Below, piece by piece: positions 1 through 5,862 of a stretch of DNA of 31,384 nt. The notes beneath the pieces were generated by a model. It saw only the letters and a list, made by a program, of their open reading frames with translations. It made no database searches and was not told the DNA's origin. The translations under genes and the position numbers were made by a program. The first letter of the stretch is position 1; each line of letters opens with the position of its first letter. Source of the DNA: a virus; IMG/VR virus record IMGVR_UViG_3300033148_007231, positions 1 through 31,384 of that record, one strand, 5' to 3'.

Positions 1-375
1 CTCTACACCCGCATAGACCTCCATGGCGCAGAGGATAGCGAAGCGGACACGCTGCTCGGTGGTGATCTGCGGCACGTCGATCTCGCGGAGGAGCGTCAAT
101 GAAGTACAGCCGATCTTGAGGCCGTGGTCGTCTCGTCCGGCAGTGCCTTCGCACTCGAAGAGCCGTGGGGCTGCGATGTCTGCGTGAATGGGATTCAGGA
201 GCACCGCCAGCAGCGGATCGGTGTACGCGTGGAGCCAGCCCGGCCCGCACAGGTCGCCCTCGCCGGATGCCGTTTCCTCTCGCCCGAGCTCCCATTGGAA
301 GCCCCGGCGCGTCCGCATGTTCTCGTCAGTGAGCTTGTAGAGCGTGCAGTCCTCCGAACGTTCGGTCACTATCAT
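1..375 (-). CDS. DUF7666-like phage protein, 3' end cut by window edge
   Basis: The frame is open from the ATG at 375 down to base 1 (125 codons) without a stop, so the C-terminus lies outside the window. The start follows AAGGAAGGGCGGTGACGGC, the extended ribosome-binding pattern used by its neighbours. The protein reads RGFQWELG near residue 25, then an LCGPGWLHAYTDPL block near residue 43, FECEGTAG near residue 87, and a LKIGCTSLTLL strand followed by a helix. That order resembles the DUF7666 family of small phage and bacterial proteins (CRGFQYE, CxxGFHA, KIxx pattern), whose function is unknown. Family assignment is from memory of the pattern. Its first 13 codons are nearly identical to those of the gene at 2120-2305. 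Confidence 0.7.
   Translation of the reverse strand, partial: MIVTERSEDCTLYKLTDENMRTRRGFQWELGREETASGEGDLCGPGWLHAYTDPLLAVLLNPIHADIAAPRLFECEGTAGRDDHGLKIGCTSLTLLREIDVPQITTEQRVRFAILCAMEVYAGVE
337..375. repeat. 39-bp duplicated gene start containing a 12-bp palindrome, copy 1
   Basis: It differs from 2267-2305 at a single base. It covers the first 13 codons of the gene at 1-375 and includes the perfect palindrome CCGAACGTTCGG at 354-365. The duplication may be recent gene-start shuffling, or the palindrome may be a binding site. Confidence 0.8.
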
Positions 376-432
376 GCCGTCACCGCCCTTCCTTGCCCGA
401 AGGCATCCCGTGCGGCCCTCTCGTCCCGCCCT

Positions 433-648
433 TCACGCAATCAGCCCATAGACCCTGACCCGATAGCGGGCGTTCGGATATTCGAGCGCCAACACGGCCA
501 CCCCGGCCCCGTTGACGTATGTCTCGCACCAGCCCGAATCCCCGGAATTGGCCGCGCACGCTACTCGGGCACGACGTATGATCCAGTTGCCCGAGTTATA
601 CTTGTCCAGCAAAGCTAGTGCGGCGCGCCGGTTCAGTCGCTTCTTCAT
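433..648 (-). CDS. Small hypothetical protein (71 aa)
   Basis: I take the ATG at 648 as the start because GAGGAAAGGTGGGGACGG stands just before it; a longer upstream reading would run through the repeated intergenic element. The product starts with a basic helix (MKKRLNRRAALALLDKYNSG) and continues with a short beta-rich half containing a WCETYVNGAG segment. No known family is recognised. It belongs to the leftward block of small genes. It may be a small DNA- or protein-binding accessory factor, but nothing in the sequence proves that. Confidence 0.6.
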   Translation of the reverse strand: MKKRLNRRAALALLDKYNSGNWIIRRARVACAANSGDSGWCETYVNGAGVAVLALEYPNARYRVRVYGLIA

Positions 649-657
649 CCGTCCCCA

Positions 658-726
658 CCTTTCCTCGCCCGAGGGCGTTCCGCGCGGCCCCGTCATGCGG
701 ACGGGGACCGGCGGGACGTGCTCAGG
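658..726. repeat. 69-bp intergenic direct repeat, copy 1
   Basis: This stretch matches 2317-2385 at about 64 of 69 positions. Read on the minus strand it runs from the stop of the gene at 722-976 to the ribosome-binding site of the next gene. It holds two hairpins: CCCCGTC/GACGGGG with loop CGCAT, and a CGCC-TTCG-type hairpin beside the AGGAAAGG Shine-Dalgarno. It could be an attenuator, a processing site or a duplicated translation-initiation module. Confidence 0.8.
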
Positions 727-976
727 TGTCGATGTGCGTTCGCACGCCAGACTGCAGGACTACCTCAACGGGAGCATCGAACACCAAACGTGAGGCGGTC
801 ATGGCACACGACACGCCATCCTGCCTACTACGCGCGTGCGCCTGAATGCACGCCTGGGCCTCCTCCAGCGTGGGTATTACGCGCGGCTGGCCATAGCAGA
901 GGTACCCACGCTGCGTAGGCAACCAGCAATGCGGCTCGTCGTCCAACCAGCCACCAGCGATCAATGCAAGCTCCAT
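722..976 (-). CDS. Hypothetical protein (84 aa)
   Basis: The ATG at 976 follows ACAAGAAAGGCAGGTGACG, an almost full-length match to the 16S rRNA 3' end with one extra base. The protein begins MELALIAGGWLDDEPHCW, has a GYLCYGQPRVIPTLEEAQACI segment (short strand then amphipathic helix), and ends with a predicted strand-rich tail. I do not recognise a family. It lies between two genes of the same strand. The stop codon falls within the 69-bp repeat. Coding status rests on the ribosome-binding site and the tight fit in the leftward block. Confidence 0.6.
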   Translation of the reverse strand: MELALIAGGWLDDEPHCWLPTQRGYLCYGQPRVIPTLEEAQACIQAHARSRQDGVSCAMTASRLVFDAPVEVVLQSGVRTHIDT

Positions 977-1004
977 TCGTCACCTGCCTTTCTTGTCCGG
1001 CAGT

Positions 1005-1042
1005 CCACGCCCCCCTCCCGCGTGGGGCAGGGAGGGGCGTGG
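1005..1042. terminator. GC-rich hairpin, candidate attenuator
   Basis: CCACGCCCCCCTCCC (1005-1019) pairs with GGGAGGGGCGTGG (1030-1042), giving about 13 base pairs with a two-base bulge and a 10-base loop. It lies between the stop of the 1051-1731 gene and the start of the 722-976 gene. There is no T-run on the minus strand, so it is more likely an attenuator or RNA-stability hairpin than a full intrinsic terminator. Confidence 0.5.
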
Positions 1043-1050
1043 AGCGTCGG

Positions 1051-1731
1051 TCAGTCGTCCACGGCCGCCCGTGCTGCCGTCACCGCGGCCACGATCTCGT
1101 CCCCGAGCGGTAGGCGCGCGTTGTAGCTGCACCACGCAACCCAGTCCGTGTCGCTCGGCATGGCCTCTACGTAGCGCGTCGCCGCGTCGTCCACGCCATC
1201 CCGGGCCACGGCACCGTGGCGCTGCATCGTCGGGTGCGACTCGCGGCCCTCGGCAAATTTCGCCTGCCCATGACGTGCACGGATGGCCGCGCCGAGCGCG
1301 TCAAACGCGTCCTGTAGTGTCTGTTGTTGCGGCGTGCGCCGCCGGGTCTGGTCCTCGACGATCCGGGGCGCGGGCTCGCGCGAGCCGTCCCACGCCATGT
1401 CATACATCCGCGCCACGCGCATGCACGCGGCCCATGCGATATCCAGCCACTCGTCCGAGGGCTCGTCGGGCATGACGATGTAGGCAATCCCGTAACCCCG
1501 CATGACCGCGCCGACGGCATCGGGCGCCCCGTCGCCCACCGCTACGTCCGGCGACGGCATAATCCACTGACCGCGCGCTCCGCCGACGTGCAGCCACAGC
1601 ACCTCGTGGGGGCGTCGCGCGGCCTGCAACAGTGCGAGGCGCGCCCCGGTCCGGAACGACGATTTCCCGCTGGCCTGAAACTCGACGGCCCTGCTCGACC
1701 CGTCCGACCACCGACACGTGAGGGTATCCAT
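1051..1731 (-). CDS. Hypothetical protein (226 aa)
   Basis: A longer open frame extends to 1980, but its upstream part is compositionally unlike a protein and overlaps the next gene. The ATG at 1731 is preceded by GAGAGGTGGTCGAG, so I use that start. The product begins MDTLTCRWSDGSSRAVEFQASG. It has a hydrophobic GIAYIVMPDEPSDEWLDIAWAA region near residues 83-105, a glutamine/arginine-rich linker (TRRRTPQQQTLQDAF) and a C-terminal helical segment. No family is recognised. It is the largest gene of the leftward block and probably an accessory (early) phage protein; this is inferred from position only. Confidence 0.6.
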   Translation of the reverse strand: MDTLTCRWSDGSSRAVEFQASGKSSFRTGARLALLQAARRPHEVLWLHVGGARGQWIMPSPDVAVGDGAPDAVGAVMRGYGIAYIVMPDEPSDEWLDIAWAACMRVARMYDMAWDGSREPAPRIVEDQTRRRTPQQQTLQDAFDALGAAIRARHGQAKFAEGRESHPTMQRHGAVARDGVDDAATRYVEAMPSDTDWVAWCSYNARLPLGDEIVAAVTAARAAVDD

Positions 1732-1808
1732 CTCGACCACCTCTCCAGCCCTCTCGGGCTCCGGCATTCCCGGATGCCCCTCCGGAGAGGGGACACCGGG
1801 AGCGTCGG

Positions 1809-2096
1809 CTACTCCTGCGGTTCGACGTAGTCTGTTGAGCCGACCTCCCCGTCTGCGGTTATCAGGACGCTTTGACCCGTGAGGTTTGCCCTGTCCTGCG
1901 CTTCCGAGCGCGCGAGGTTGTATGCTTCGCCGGGCGTCACATCGTCTACGCCCGGAGCGTTGGTGATCGTGACCAGCCATTCCTCGTGTGAGTGGCGCGT
2001 CTTGAGTGTGAAATGGTACTCAGGCGCGACCGTTCCGCTCGGCAGTATGCGCAGTTCCGGCACGTCCCGGTCACATCCGCCATCACATCCGATCAT
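1809..2096 (-). CDS. Small hypothetical protein (95 aa)
   Basis: The ATG at 2096 follows GACAAGAAAGACGGGGACTA and gives MIGCDGGCDRDVPELRILPSG. The protein has a beta-rich core (EYHFTLKTRHSHEEWLVTITNAPG), then a helix rich in alanine and arginine (PGEAYNLARSEAQDRANL), then a final strand (GQSVLITADGEVG). No domain is recognised. An ATG at 2144 would add 16 residues but would overlap the upstream gene and lacks a good ribosome-binding site. Confidence 0.55.
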   Translation of the reverse strand: MIGCDGGCDRDVPELRILPSGTVAPEYHFTLKTRHSHEEWLVTITNAPGVDDVTPGEAYNLARSEAQDRANLTGQSVLITADGEVGSTDYVEPQE

Positions 2097-2119
2097 TAGT
2101 CCCCGTCTTTCTTGTCCGG

Positions 2120-2305
2120 CTACTCGACCCAACCCTGATCGCACTCAGGGCAGTAGTGCACATCACCATCGGTCCTGAACCCGCAATCGGTTGCGGCGAG
2201 CTCAGCGTTTTCCCTGGACGTCCCCGCTGCCTCAGAGGGCGCCCCGCACTCGTCGCACTCGACCCTGTAGAGCGTGCAGTCCCCCGAACGTTCGGTCACT
2301 ATCAT
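2120..2305 (-). CDS. Small zinc-ribbon protein (61 aa)
   Basis: The ATG at 2305 follows AGGAAAGGCAGGTGGCGGC. Cysteines at residues 17/20 (CDEC) and 52/55 (CPEC), with one more at 41, form a typical treble-clef or zinc-ribbon spacing, so a structural Zn(II) site is likely. The first 13 residues are almost identical to those of the gene at 1-375 (MIVTERSxDCTLY). The two genes therefore share a duplicated 5' end including the ribosome-binding site. The function is unknown; such phage micro-zinc-ribbons often act as nucleic-acid or protein adaptors, which is inference here. Confidence 0.7.
   Translation of the reverse strand: MIVTERSGDCTLYRVECDECGAPSEAAGTSRENAELAATDCGFRTDGDVHYCPECDQGWVE
2267..2305. 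repeat. 39-bp duplicated gene start containing a 12-bp palindrome, copy 2
   Basis: It is the partner of 337-375, with the palindrome CCGAACGTTCGG at 2284-2295, and covers the first 13 codons of the zinc-ribbon gene. The similarity continues upstream into the ribosome-binding region. Confidence 0.8.
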
Positions 2306-2316
2306 GCCGCCACCTG

Positions 2317-2385
2317 CCTTTCCTCGCCCGAAGGCGACCCGCGCGGCCCCGTCATGCGGACGGGGACCGGCGGGACGTGCTCTGG
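2317..2385. repeat. 69-bp intergenic direct repeat, copy 2
   Basis: Partner of 658-726. On the minus strand it spans the gap between the stop of the 2387-2635 gene and the ribosome-binding site of the zinc-ribbon gene, with the same GACGGGG hairpin and the same Shine-Dalgarno context. Confidence 0.8.
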
Positions 2386-2386
2386 G

Positions 2387-2635
2387 CTACGCGCGCATCT
2401 CGGCCAACACCTCTCCCGCGCGACTGAATCCGTAGTTCGGTGACCGGCCCCAGCCAGAGAACCAAACGGGTGCGTCGCCGATTTCCCCGCCACGCACCGT
2501 CTCGGTCACGATCACGCACCCATAGAGGGACCCACCGCGTGTGCCCTCCGTACAGACGTTGCGTCGCTCCACCTCCATGGCGTTCCGTACTACTCCGATC
2601 GGATATACTCGGTACTCGTCTCGGAGTTCGGTCAT
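2387..2635 (-). CDS. Small hypothetical protein (82 aa), first gene of leftward block
   Basis: The ATG at 2635 is chosen because AGAGAAAGGTGGTGGCAA precedes it; a start at 2692 would overlap the promoter and encode an odd basic extension. The product is MTELRDEYRVYPIGVVRNAMEVERRNVC and onward, with a C-terminal WFSGWGRSPNYGFSRAGEVLAEM segment. Short alternating strands suggest a small beta protein. No family is recognised. It is the first gene transcribed from the promoter at 2660-2687. Confidence 0.6.
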   Translation of the reverse strand: MTELRDEYRVYPIGVVRNAMEVERRNVCTEGTRGGSLYGCVIVTETVRGGEIGDAPVWFSGWGRSPNYGFSRAGEVLAEMRA

Positions 2636-2659
2636 TTGCCACCACCTTTCTCTATTCAT

Positions 2660-2687
2660 ATAATACCGTTTGCTGAGGTTTTGTAAA
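2660..2687 (-). promoter_or_regulatory. Candidate sigma70-type promoter for leftward block
   Basis: On the minus strand, TTTACA (2687-2682) and TATTAT (2665-2660) are separated by 16 bases in an AT-rich stretch that contrasts with the flanking GC-rich DNA. Transcription would begin near 2653, about 18 bases before the first start codon. This fits a host-RNA-polymerase early promoter. Confidence 0.55.
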
Positions 2688-2775
2688 CTCAATTATGAGG
2701 TCGGTACGTACTACTAGGGGATTGGGTGCCGAATTCGTCGTAGAACGGGCGATTCGGGGTGGTTTAGGAGGGTAA

Positions 2776-2793
2776 AATTTTCGGAAGAAAATT
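2776..2793. other. AT-rich hairpin in the divergent region
   Basis: AATTTTC (2776-2782) and GAAAATT (2787-2793) are perfect complements around a GGAA loop. It lies just upstream of the conserved element at 2803-2830 and could be an operator or an RNA hairpin in the leader. Confidence 0.4.
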
Positions 2794-2802
2794 CCGGATT
2801 TT

Positions 2803-2830
2803 CCTTTATGGGGGAGACGTTCCCCGATAC
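2803..2830 (+). promoter_or_regulatory. Conserved phage promoter-like element, copy 1
   Basis: CCTTTATG, 9 bases, then TTCCCCGATAC, 22 bases before the first plus-strand gene. The same two blocks with 10 bases between them recur at 20533-20561 upstream of the protease-capsid genes. The spacing from TTTATG to GATAC (15 and 16 bases) is like a -35/-10 pair. No standard sigma70 promoter is evident here, and the phage encodes its own sigma factor at 15221-15730. Confidence 0.55.
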
Positions 2831-2851
2831 TTTTTGGTGGAGGGGAAATTG

Positions 2852-3409
2852 ATGATTCGCCCGAAGGCTAAATCCGACCAGCCAATCGAAAACCTGCTCG
2901 GTCCGGTAGGTGAACTCTCGCCCGGCGCGCCGAAGCGCCCGAAGCTATCTCTACGAAGTCTATTAAGGAAAGCGCTCAACAAATATCGCAACGAACGTGA
3001 AGCCAAGGTCGGTCGGCGCAAAGCAGACGTTCTCATGGACATGATCGTCGACGCGGCCCTGCGCGAAGATGAGAAGTTCCCGACCCGGCTGTATCAGTTG
3101 CTGCTTGAAACCGTCGACGGTAAACCGACGCAGACGATCATGACAAACCCCGACGAACGGGACGGGCTCAACAAACTCGGTGACGACGAGCTGCTCGCGC
3201 TTATTCCCGGGGTCCACCTTGCTACCCCGGAGGAGGTGATCGCGCTGGCCAAAATTGCGAAAACAAAGGAGCGCGAACGTCTGCGCGGGGGGTCTAAGAA
3301 ATCTCAGGGAAAAGTCTATGCGAAGAAAACGAGAAAGCCCAAGAAGCCTCGGAAGAAAGCGAAGGCGAAGCCGGCCGATCCCGACCGTGATCTTTCCGAA
3401 GTTGGTTGA
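2852..3409 (+). CDS. DUF5681-like protein, candidate terminase small subunit
   Basis: The ATG at 2852 follows GGTGGAGGGGAAATTG. The protein (185 aa) opens with a basic disordered stretch. It then has a helical block (SLRSLLRKALNKYRNE, KADVLMDMIVDAALREDEKF, RLYQLLLETVDGKPTQTI) that matches the layout of DUF5681/terminase-small-subunit-like phage proteins, where helices end in an xGKPxQ motif. The C-terminal 45 residues are lysine-rich (KKTRKPKKPRKKAK), suited to DNA binding. It heads the rightward block far from the large terminase at 15723, so packaging is only one option. The DUF5681 resemblance is by pattern, not by search. Confidence 0.6.
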   Translation: MIRPKAKSDQPIENLLGPVGELSPGAPKRPKLSLRSLLRKALNKYRNEREAKVGRRKADVLMDMIVDAALREDEKFPTRLYQLLLETVDGKPTQTIMTNPDERDGLNKLGDDELLALIPGVHLATPEEVIALAKIAKTKERERLRGGSKKSQGKVYAKKTRKPKKPRKKAKAKPADPDRDLSEVG

Positions 3410-3458
3410 TCCTCGGGTGCTCTCGGGACAAGCCGTCGTCGCGGAGGTGAAGGAAAAA

Positions 3459-3599
3459 ATGAACCTGATTGGAAATCCGGTTCGGGAGCAAAATGAAAGA
3501 GACCCATTCATTCACGAGGCGCCGGTTGGCGTATCGGACTTGCCGGTACCTCTGATGCTGTTCGTTGGGTTGTCGGAGATGGAAGGGAACGACGCGTGA
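3459..3599 (+). CDS. Small hypothetical protein (46 aa)
   Basis: The frame is open well upstream into the previous gene. The ATG at 3459 has an excellent ribosome-binding site (GGAGGTGAAGGAAAAA), so the gene is probably only 46 residues: MNLIGNPVREQNERDPFIHE and onward. A GTG at 3387 would give about 70 residues. No domain is recognised; the middle (VGVSDLPVPLMLFVGLSE) is hydrophobic but too short to call a membrane segment safely. Its stop overlaps the GTG of the next gene (GTGA), which implies coupled translation. Confidence 0.55.
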   Translation: MNLIGNPVREQNERDPFIHEAPVGVSDLPVPLMLFVGLSEMEGNDA

Positions 3600-3979
3600 C
3601 CAATGTGATGGACTTGGCGGAGCGAGGACCGGAAGCCTGGGCCGTGCGCATTGGTCAAGAATTGCGTCTCGCCGCGACCGAAGCCGACGCCAAGGCCCTG
3701 GCCCCACCGGGAACTGAGGCCAATGTCAGGAAGGTTGTTCCGTATAAACTAGTCTTGCAAATCCAAATGCTCCTAGACCCAGCGGCCAGGTCGGACCCGG
3801 ATCGGGAGCGCCGGACCTTGGCGGGTAGCGTAATCCAAAACTTGCTGACGACCGTGAAGAACATCGACGCCTTCGAACAGGCGAACGCGCCGATGGTTGT
3901 CCCGGCCAGCAACGTTCCACGGCCTGGCGGTCCTGGTAATCCGGGTAATCCCGGTAGGCTGCGCTTGGTAAAGCGGTGA
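3596..3979 (+). CDS. Hypothetical helical protein (127 aa)
   Basis: The GTG at 3596 overlaps the preceding stop and follows GGAAGGGAACGACGC; an ATG at 3608 is the alternative. The protein is mainly helical (AWAVRIGQELRLAATEADAKAL, VPYKLVLQIQMLLDPAAR, LAGSVIQNLLTTVKNIDAF) and ends in a glycine/proline/asparagine-rich tail with GNPGNPG. No family is recognised. Together with the gene at 2852 it could form a DNA-packaging or regulatory unit, but only position supports that. Confidence 0.6.
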   Translation: MTNVMDLAERGPEAWAVRIGQELRLAATEADAKALAPPGTEANVRKVVPYKLVLQIQMLLDPAARSDPDRERRTLAGSVIQNLLTTVKNIDAFEQANAPMVVPASNVPRPGGPGNPGNPGRLRLVKR

Positions 3980-3990
3980 TGGTGACGTGG

Positions 3991-4018
3991 CTTTGTAGGC
4001 AGGCAGGCAGGCAGGCAG
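3991..4018. repeat. GCAG tetranucleotide array / left arm of inverted repeat
   Basis: CTTTGTAGGC is followed by four or five tandem AGGC units. The reverse complement of 4451-4470 (CTTGTAGGAGGCAGGCAGGG) matches it with small gaps, so the single gene at 4044-4448 is bracketed by imperfect inverted repeats. The tandem array could also vary in copy number by slippage. Confidence 0.7.
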
Positions 4019-4043
4019 TGACGTACAGAAAGGACGGTGTCGC

Positions 4044-4448
4044 ATGATTTTGAAGTTTTACAACAAGCGTGGTGGATGTTGGGTGCTCGAAGATGGCATC
4101 GAGCAAGTAAAGCATGGATTTTGCAAATTCGTAAAACCAGAGAGCATCGACATGCCCATAGAAGTTCTTGACGTAACGGGCAAAGTGGAAACGGATGGCA
4201 AGGCTGTACTGGTAGCCGTACGCTGTGGGGCTACCGAATGTCACGACAAAACCTGTACCAGTATGGAATGGGATTGGATTGTCGACGAAGTCCATGAGCA
4301 AGGCCCCGCCGATCCAGGACATTTCAAATGGGTAAAGGCTGAGTACCAACAAGGGCGGGGTAACCCACCCGAGAAGACGTTCATTTTCGACAACGGCACA
4401 CGTGTATACGTACTCAACAATGAAGGCAAGACGATAGAAAGGCTTTAA
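4044..4448 (+). CDS. Hypothetical protein (134 aa) flanked by inverted repeats
   Basis: The ATG follows AGAAAGGACGGTGTCGC. The product is MILKFYNKRGGCWVLEDGIEQVKHG and onward, with a beta-rich central part, a cysteine pair (CHDKTC near residues 71-76) and a WDWIVDEVHEQG segment. No family is recognised. Its codon use (more AAA, GAT, TTT) looks more AT-rich than that of its neighbours. Inverted repeats bracket it at 3991-4018 and 4451-4470. These two signs suggest a recently acquired single-gene cassette (inference). Confidence 0.65.
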   Translation: MILKFYNKRGGCWVLEDGIEQVKHGFCKFVKPESIDMPIEVLDVTGKVETDGKAVLVAVRCGATECHDKTCTSMEWDWIVDEVHEQGPADPGHFKWVKAEYQQGRGNPPEKTFIFDNGTRVYVLNNEGKTIERL

Positions 4449-4450
4449 GA

Positions 4451-4470
4451 CCCTGCCTGCCTCCTACAAG
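4451..4470. repeat. Right arm of the inverted repeat around 4044-4448
   Basis: CCCTGCCTGCCTCCTACAAG is the reverse complement, with one or two gaps, of the left end of 3991-4018. It starts two bases after the gene's stop codon. Confidence 0.65.
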
Positions 4471-4502
4471 TCGTCGACGTTTGGTGAAGGGATGGCGACG
4501 GC

Positions 4503-4670
4503 ATGACTATCGTCGGTTATCTGCTCATCGCTCTCGGCCTGGTGTGGGGAGTGCGGATGTGGGTCGAAGCGCGGGAGCGGGAGCGGGTACACCGCGAGCT
4601 GAAGCGAATGCGCTCTTACCAAGAAAGTTTAAGCCGGAAGTTGACCCGCCTTTGGAAAGGTCGTGACTGA
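4503..4670 (+). CDS. Small single-pass membrane protein (55 aa)
   Basis: The ATG at 4503 follows GAAGGGATGGCGACGGC. The N-terminus carries one clear transmembrane helix (TIVGYLLIALGLVWGVRMWV, residues 2-21). A highly charged helical tail (ARERERVHRELKRMRSYQESL) with coiled-coil character follows. Such N-in membrane plus cytoplasmic or periplasmic coiled-coil micro-proteins occur among spanin-like and holin-accessory proteins, but the sequence alone does not decide this. The stop TGA shares its A with the ATG of the next gene. Confidence 0.75.
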   Translation: MTIVGYLLIALGLVWGVRMWVEARERERVHRELKRMRSYQESLSRKLTRLWKGRD

Positions 4671-4987
4671 TGCACGCGGAAAACCAGATTCGTGCCGTGG
4701 AGTTGGCGACGGCGTGGGTGGACGCGCTGGCCAAAAAGAACGCGGCGGCCGCCGCTACGACCGCCGCGGAGGAAGTCGCAACCGCCGCGATCAACAAACT
4801 TGACGAGGCCAAGAAAGCCTTGACCAGCCACGTCCCGACCGGCGCGAGTATACCAAGGGTGATTATCCGCGCGCCGAATTCGGAGTCCGGCTTCGTGATC
4901 GTCGAAATGGGGGCGGTCCGAGAGTTACGCCCCCAGGAAGTATGTATAGGCGAAAAACCCGTAACTCCAAACGAGGCAACGAGATAA
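4670..4987 (+). CDS. Alanine-rich hypothetical protein (105 aa)
   Basis: The ATG at 4670 overlaps the upstream stop (TGATG) and follows GGAAAGGTCGTGACTG. Residues 1-52 form a long alanine-rich helix (AVELATAWVDALAKKNAAAAATTAAEE), a likely coiled coil. The second half (VIIRAPNSESGFVIVEMGAVRELRPQEV) is beta-rich and could be a small oligomerising or binding domain. No family is recognised. Translational coupling to the small membrane protein suggests the two act together. Confidence 0.65.
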   Translation: MHAENQIRAVELATAWVDALAKKNAAAAATTAAEEVATAAINKLDEAKKALTSHVPTGASIPRVIIRAPNSESGFVIVEMGAVRELRPQEVCIGEKPVTPNEATR

Positions 4988-5034
4988 TGATAGGCTCGGT
5001 GAACGTAGTGTTTCGGCGAAAGTTACAGAAACCA

Positions 5035-5123
5035 CCCCCATCTACTAAGGGGATATTATTTATAAGTATATATACTCTAGTGTGTATTTGAGTAACTCTT
5101 CCCCTTATATGTAGGGGGTTTTT
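5035..5123. other. AT-rich intergenic segment with long-range inverted repeat
   Basis: CCCCC...TAAGGGG (5035-5052) can pair with CCCCTTA...GGGGG (5101-5118), giving 12 pairs with an internal loop and closing off a 48-base AT-rich stretch rich in TAT steps. The right arm is followed by TTTTT (5119-5123), so it may act as a terminator or an antitermination switch before the next gene. I see no convincing -35/-10 pair. Confidence 0.45.
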
Positions 5124-5124
5124 G

Positions 5125-5418
5125 GTGGGGGTAGGCTTGGCAAATAATCCTTTGGTAGTAGAAATTACCTGTCCGGTTTGCTCCGAGCCCCTTCGGTTTT
5201 CCAAACTTTGGGCGGAGGTGGACTTGCCCGTGACGTGCCCGGTATGTCTGCGCGGCGTGTGGCTGCTCAGAAAGCCCGACGGAAACTTCTCGGTGGTTCC
5301 CACGAGCGGTCCCGCCGAAGAGTTTGCGAGCGGGCTTCGGGCCGAAAAGGAAACCGTGCGTCGAATGCTCAAGCCCCGACGCGAGTTGATGAGTATCCGC
5401 GAATGGGAAATCAATTGA
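5125..5418 (+). CDS. Zinc-ribbon protein (about 97 aa)
   Basis: The frame opens with non-ATG codons: GTG 5125 sits 6 bases after GGGGG, and TTG 5137 follows GGTGGGGGTAGGC, so the exact start is uncertain. Near the N-terminus a CPVC pair (after VVEIT) and a second CPVC pair about 28 residues on form a zinc ribbon of the kind seen in small phage and archaeal adaptor proteins. The C-terminal part is charged and helical (EFASGLRAEKETVRRMLKPRREL). It sits directly before the gene with NrdD-tail similarity, whose own zinc cysteines are absent. Confidence 0.65.
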   Translation: MGVGLANNPLVVEITCPVCSEPLRFSKLWAEVDLPVTCPVCLRGVWLLRKPDGNFSVVPTSGPAEEFASGLRAEKETVRRMLKPRRELMSIREWEIN

Positions 5419-5436
5419 TCGGTAAGGATGGTGACC

Positions 5437-5859
5437 ATGTTAGGACGTGACTTTTTTGACCGTGTTACCGCGGACGAACGTTTCGAGTGGTTGGGCGTTC
5501 GTGAGGGCCGCACCCCAGTGGAGGACGAGGTTCTCGTCGGCTACAAAAAGACGGGCCTCATGCACATCGTAACCACAGCAAGCGTTTTGGAGCAGCCTTG
5601 GGAAGAACTCGAAGCGTTCTTCTTGGGTATGCGCGAGCCGTACATAATGATTCACATGGGGAGGATAGTTGGATACTACGGTCAAATTCGAAACTGGAAC
5701 AAGAGCAAGCTCGCCGAGCTACGGGATCGGGGCCGGGGGAACTACGGGGTGTCGGCCCAAACCCCGAACCTCAAGGCAAACCTTCCGAACGAAATAACCA
5801 CGATGGTCGCGGCCGGGCACGCCGACCGAATGACGTGCGAAGTGGGGAGCAAGTCGTGA
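5437..5859 (+). CDS. Protein with NrdD C-terminal-like motif (140 aa)
   Basis: ATG 5437 follows GTAAGGATGGTGACC; an in-frame ATG at 5428 lacks that spacing. Residues 70-105 (MIHMGRIVGYYGQIRNWNKS, then KLAELRDRGRGNYGV) strongly recall the C-terminal segment of anaerobic ribonucleotide reductase (R-I-x-GY-...-NWNxxK..E..xR). The catalytic ten-stranded barrel and the CxxC zinc site of real NrdD are absent, so it cannot be a reductase. It may use this small fold as a binding module, possibly with the neighbouring zinc ribbon. Residues 1-65 have no recognised family. The stop is three bases before the tRNA-Gln. Confidence 0.65.
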   Translation: MLGRDFFDRVTADERFEWLGVREGRTPVEDEVLVGYKKTGLMHIVTTASVLEQPWEELEAFFLGMREPYIMIHMGRIVGYYGQIRNWNKSKLAELRDRGRGNYGVSAQTPNLKANLPNEITTMVAAGHADRMTCEVGSKS

Positions 5860-5862
5860 GGA

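Noticed and set aside
993-1520. Long open frames on both strands across the 1051-1731 gene
   Set aside because: GC-rich shadows of the gene in the minus frame; arginine/proline-rich translations and no ribosome sites.
2808-2852. Leader peptide starting at the ATG inside the conserved element
   Set aside because: The two copies of the element read in different frames after the ATG, so a conserved peptide is not supported.
3996-4018. CRISPR-like or microsatellite array
   Set aside because: Only a few 4-bp units with no spacers; treated as a short tandem repeat and inverted-repeat arm.
5054-5110. Sigma70 promoter in the AT-rich gap
   Set aside because: Several TATTAT/TATACT/TTATAT boxes exist but none has a -35 box 16-18 bases upstream.
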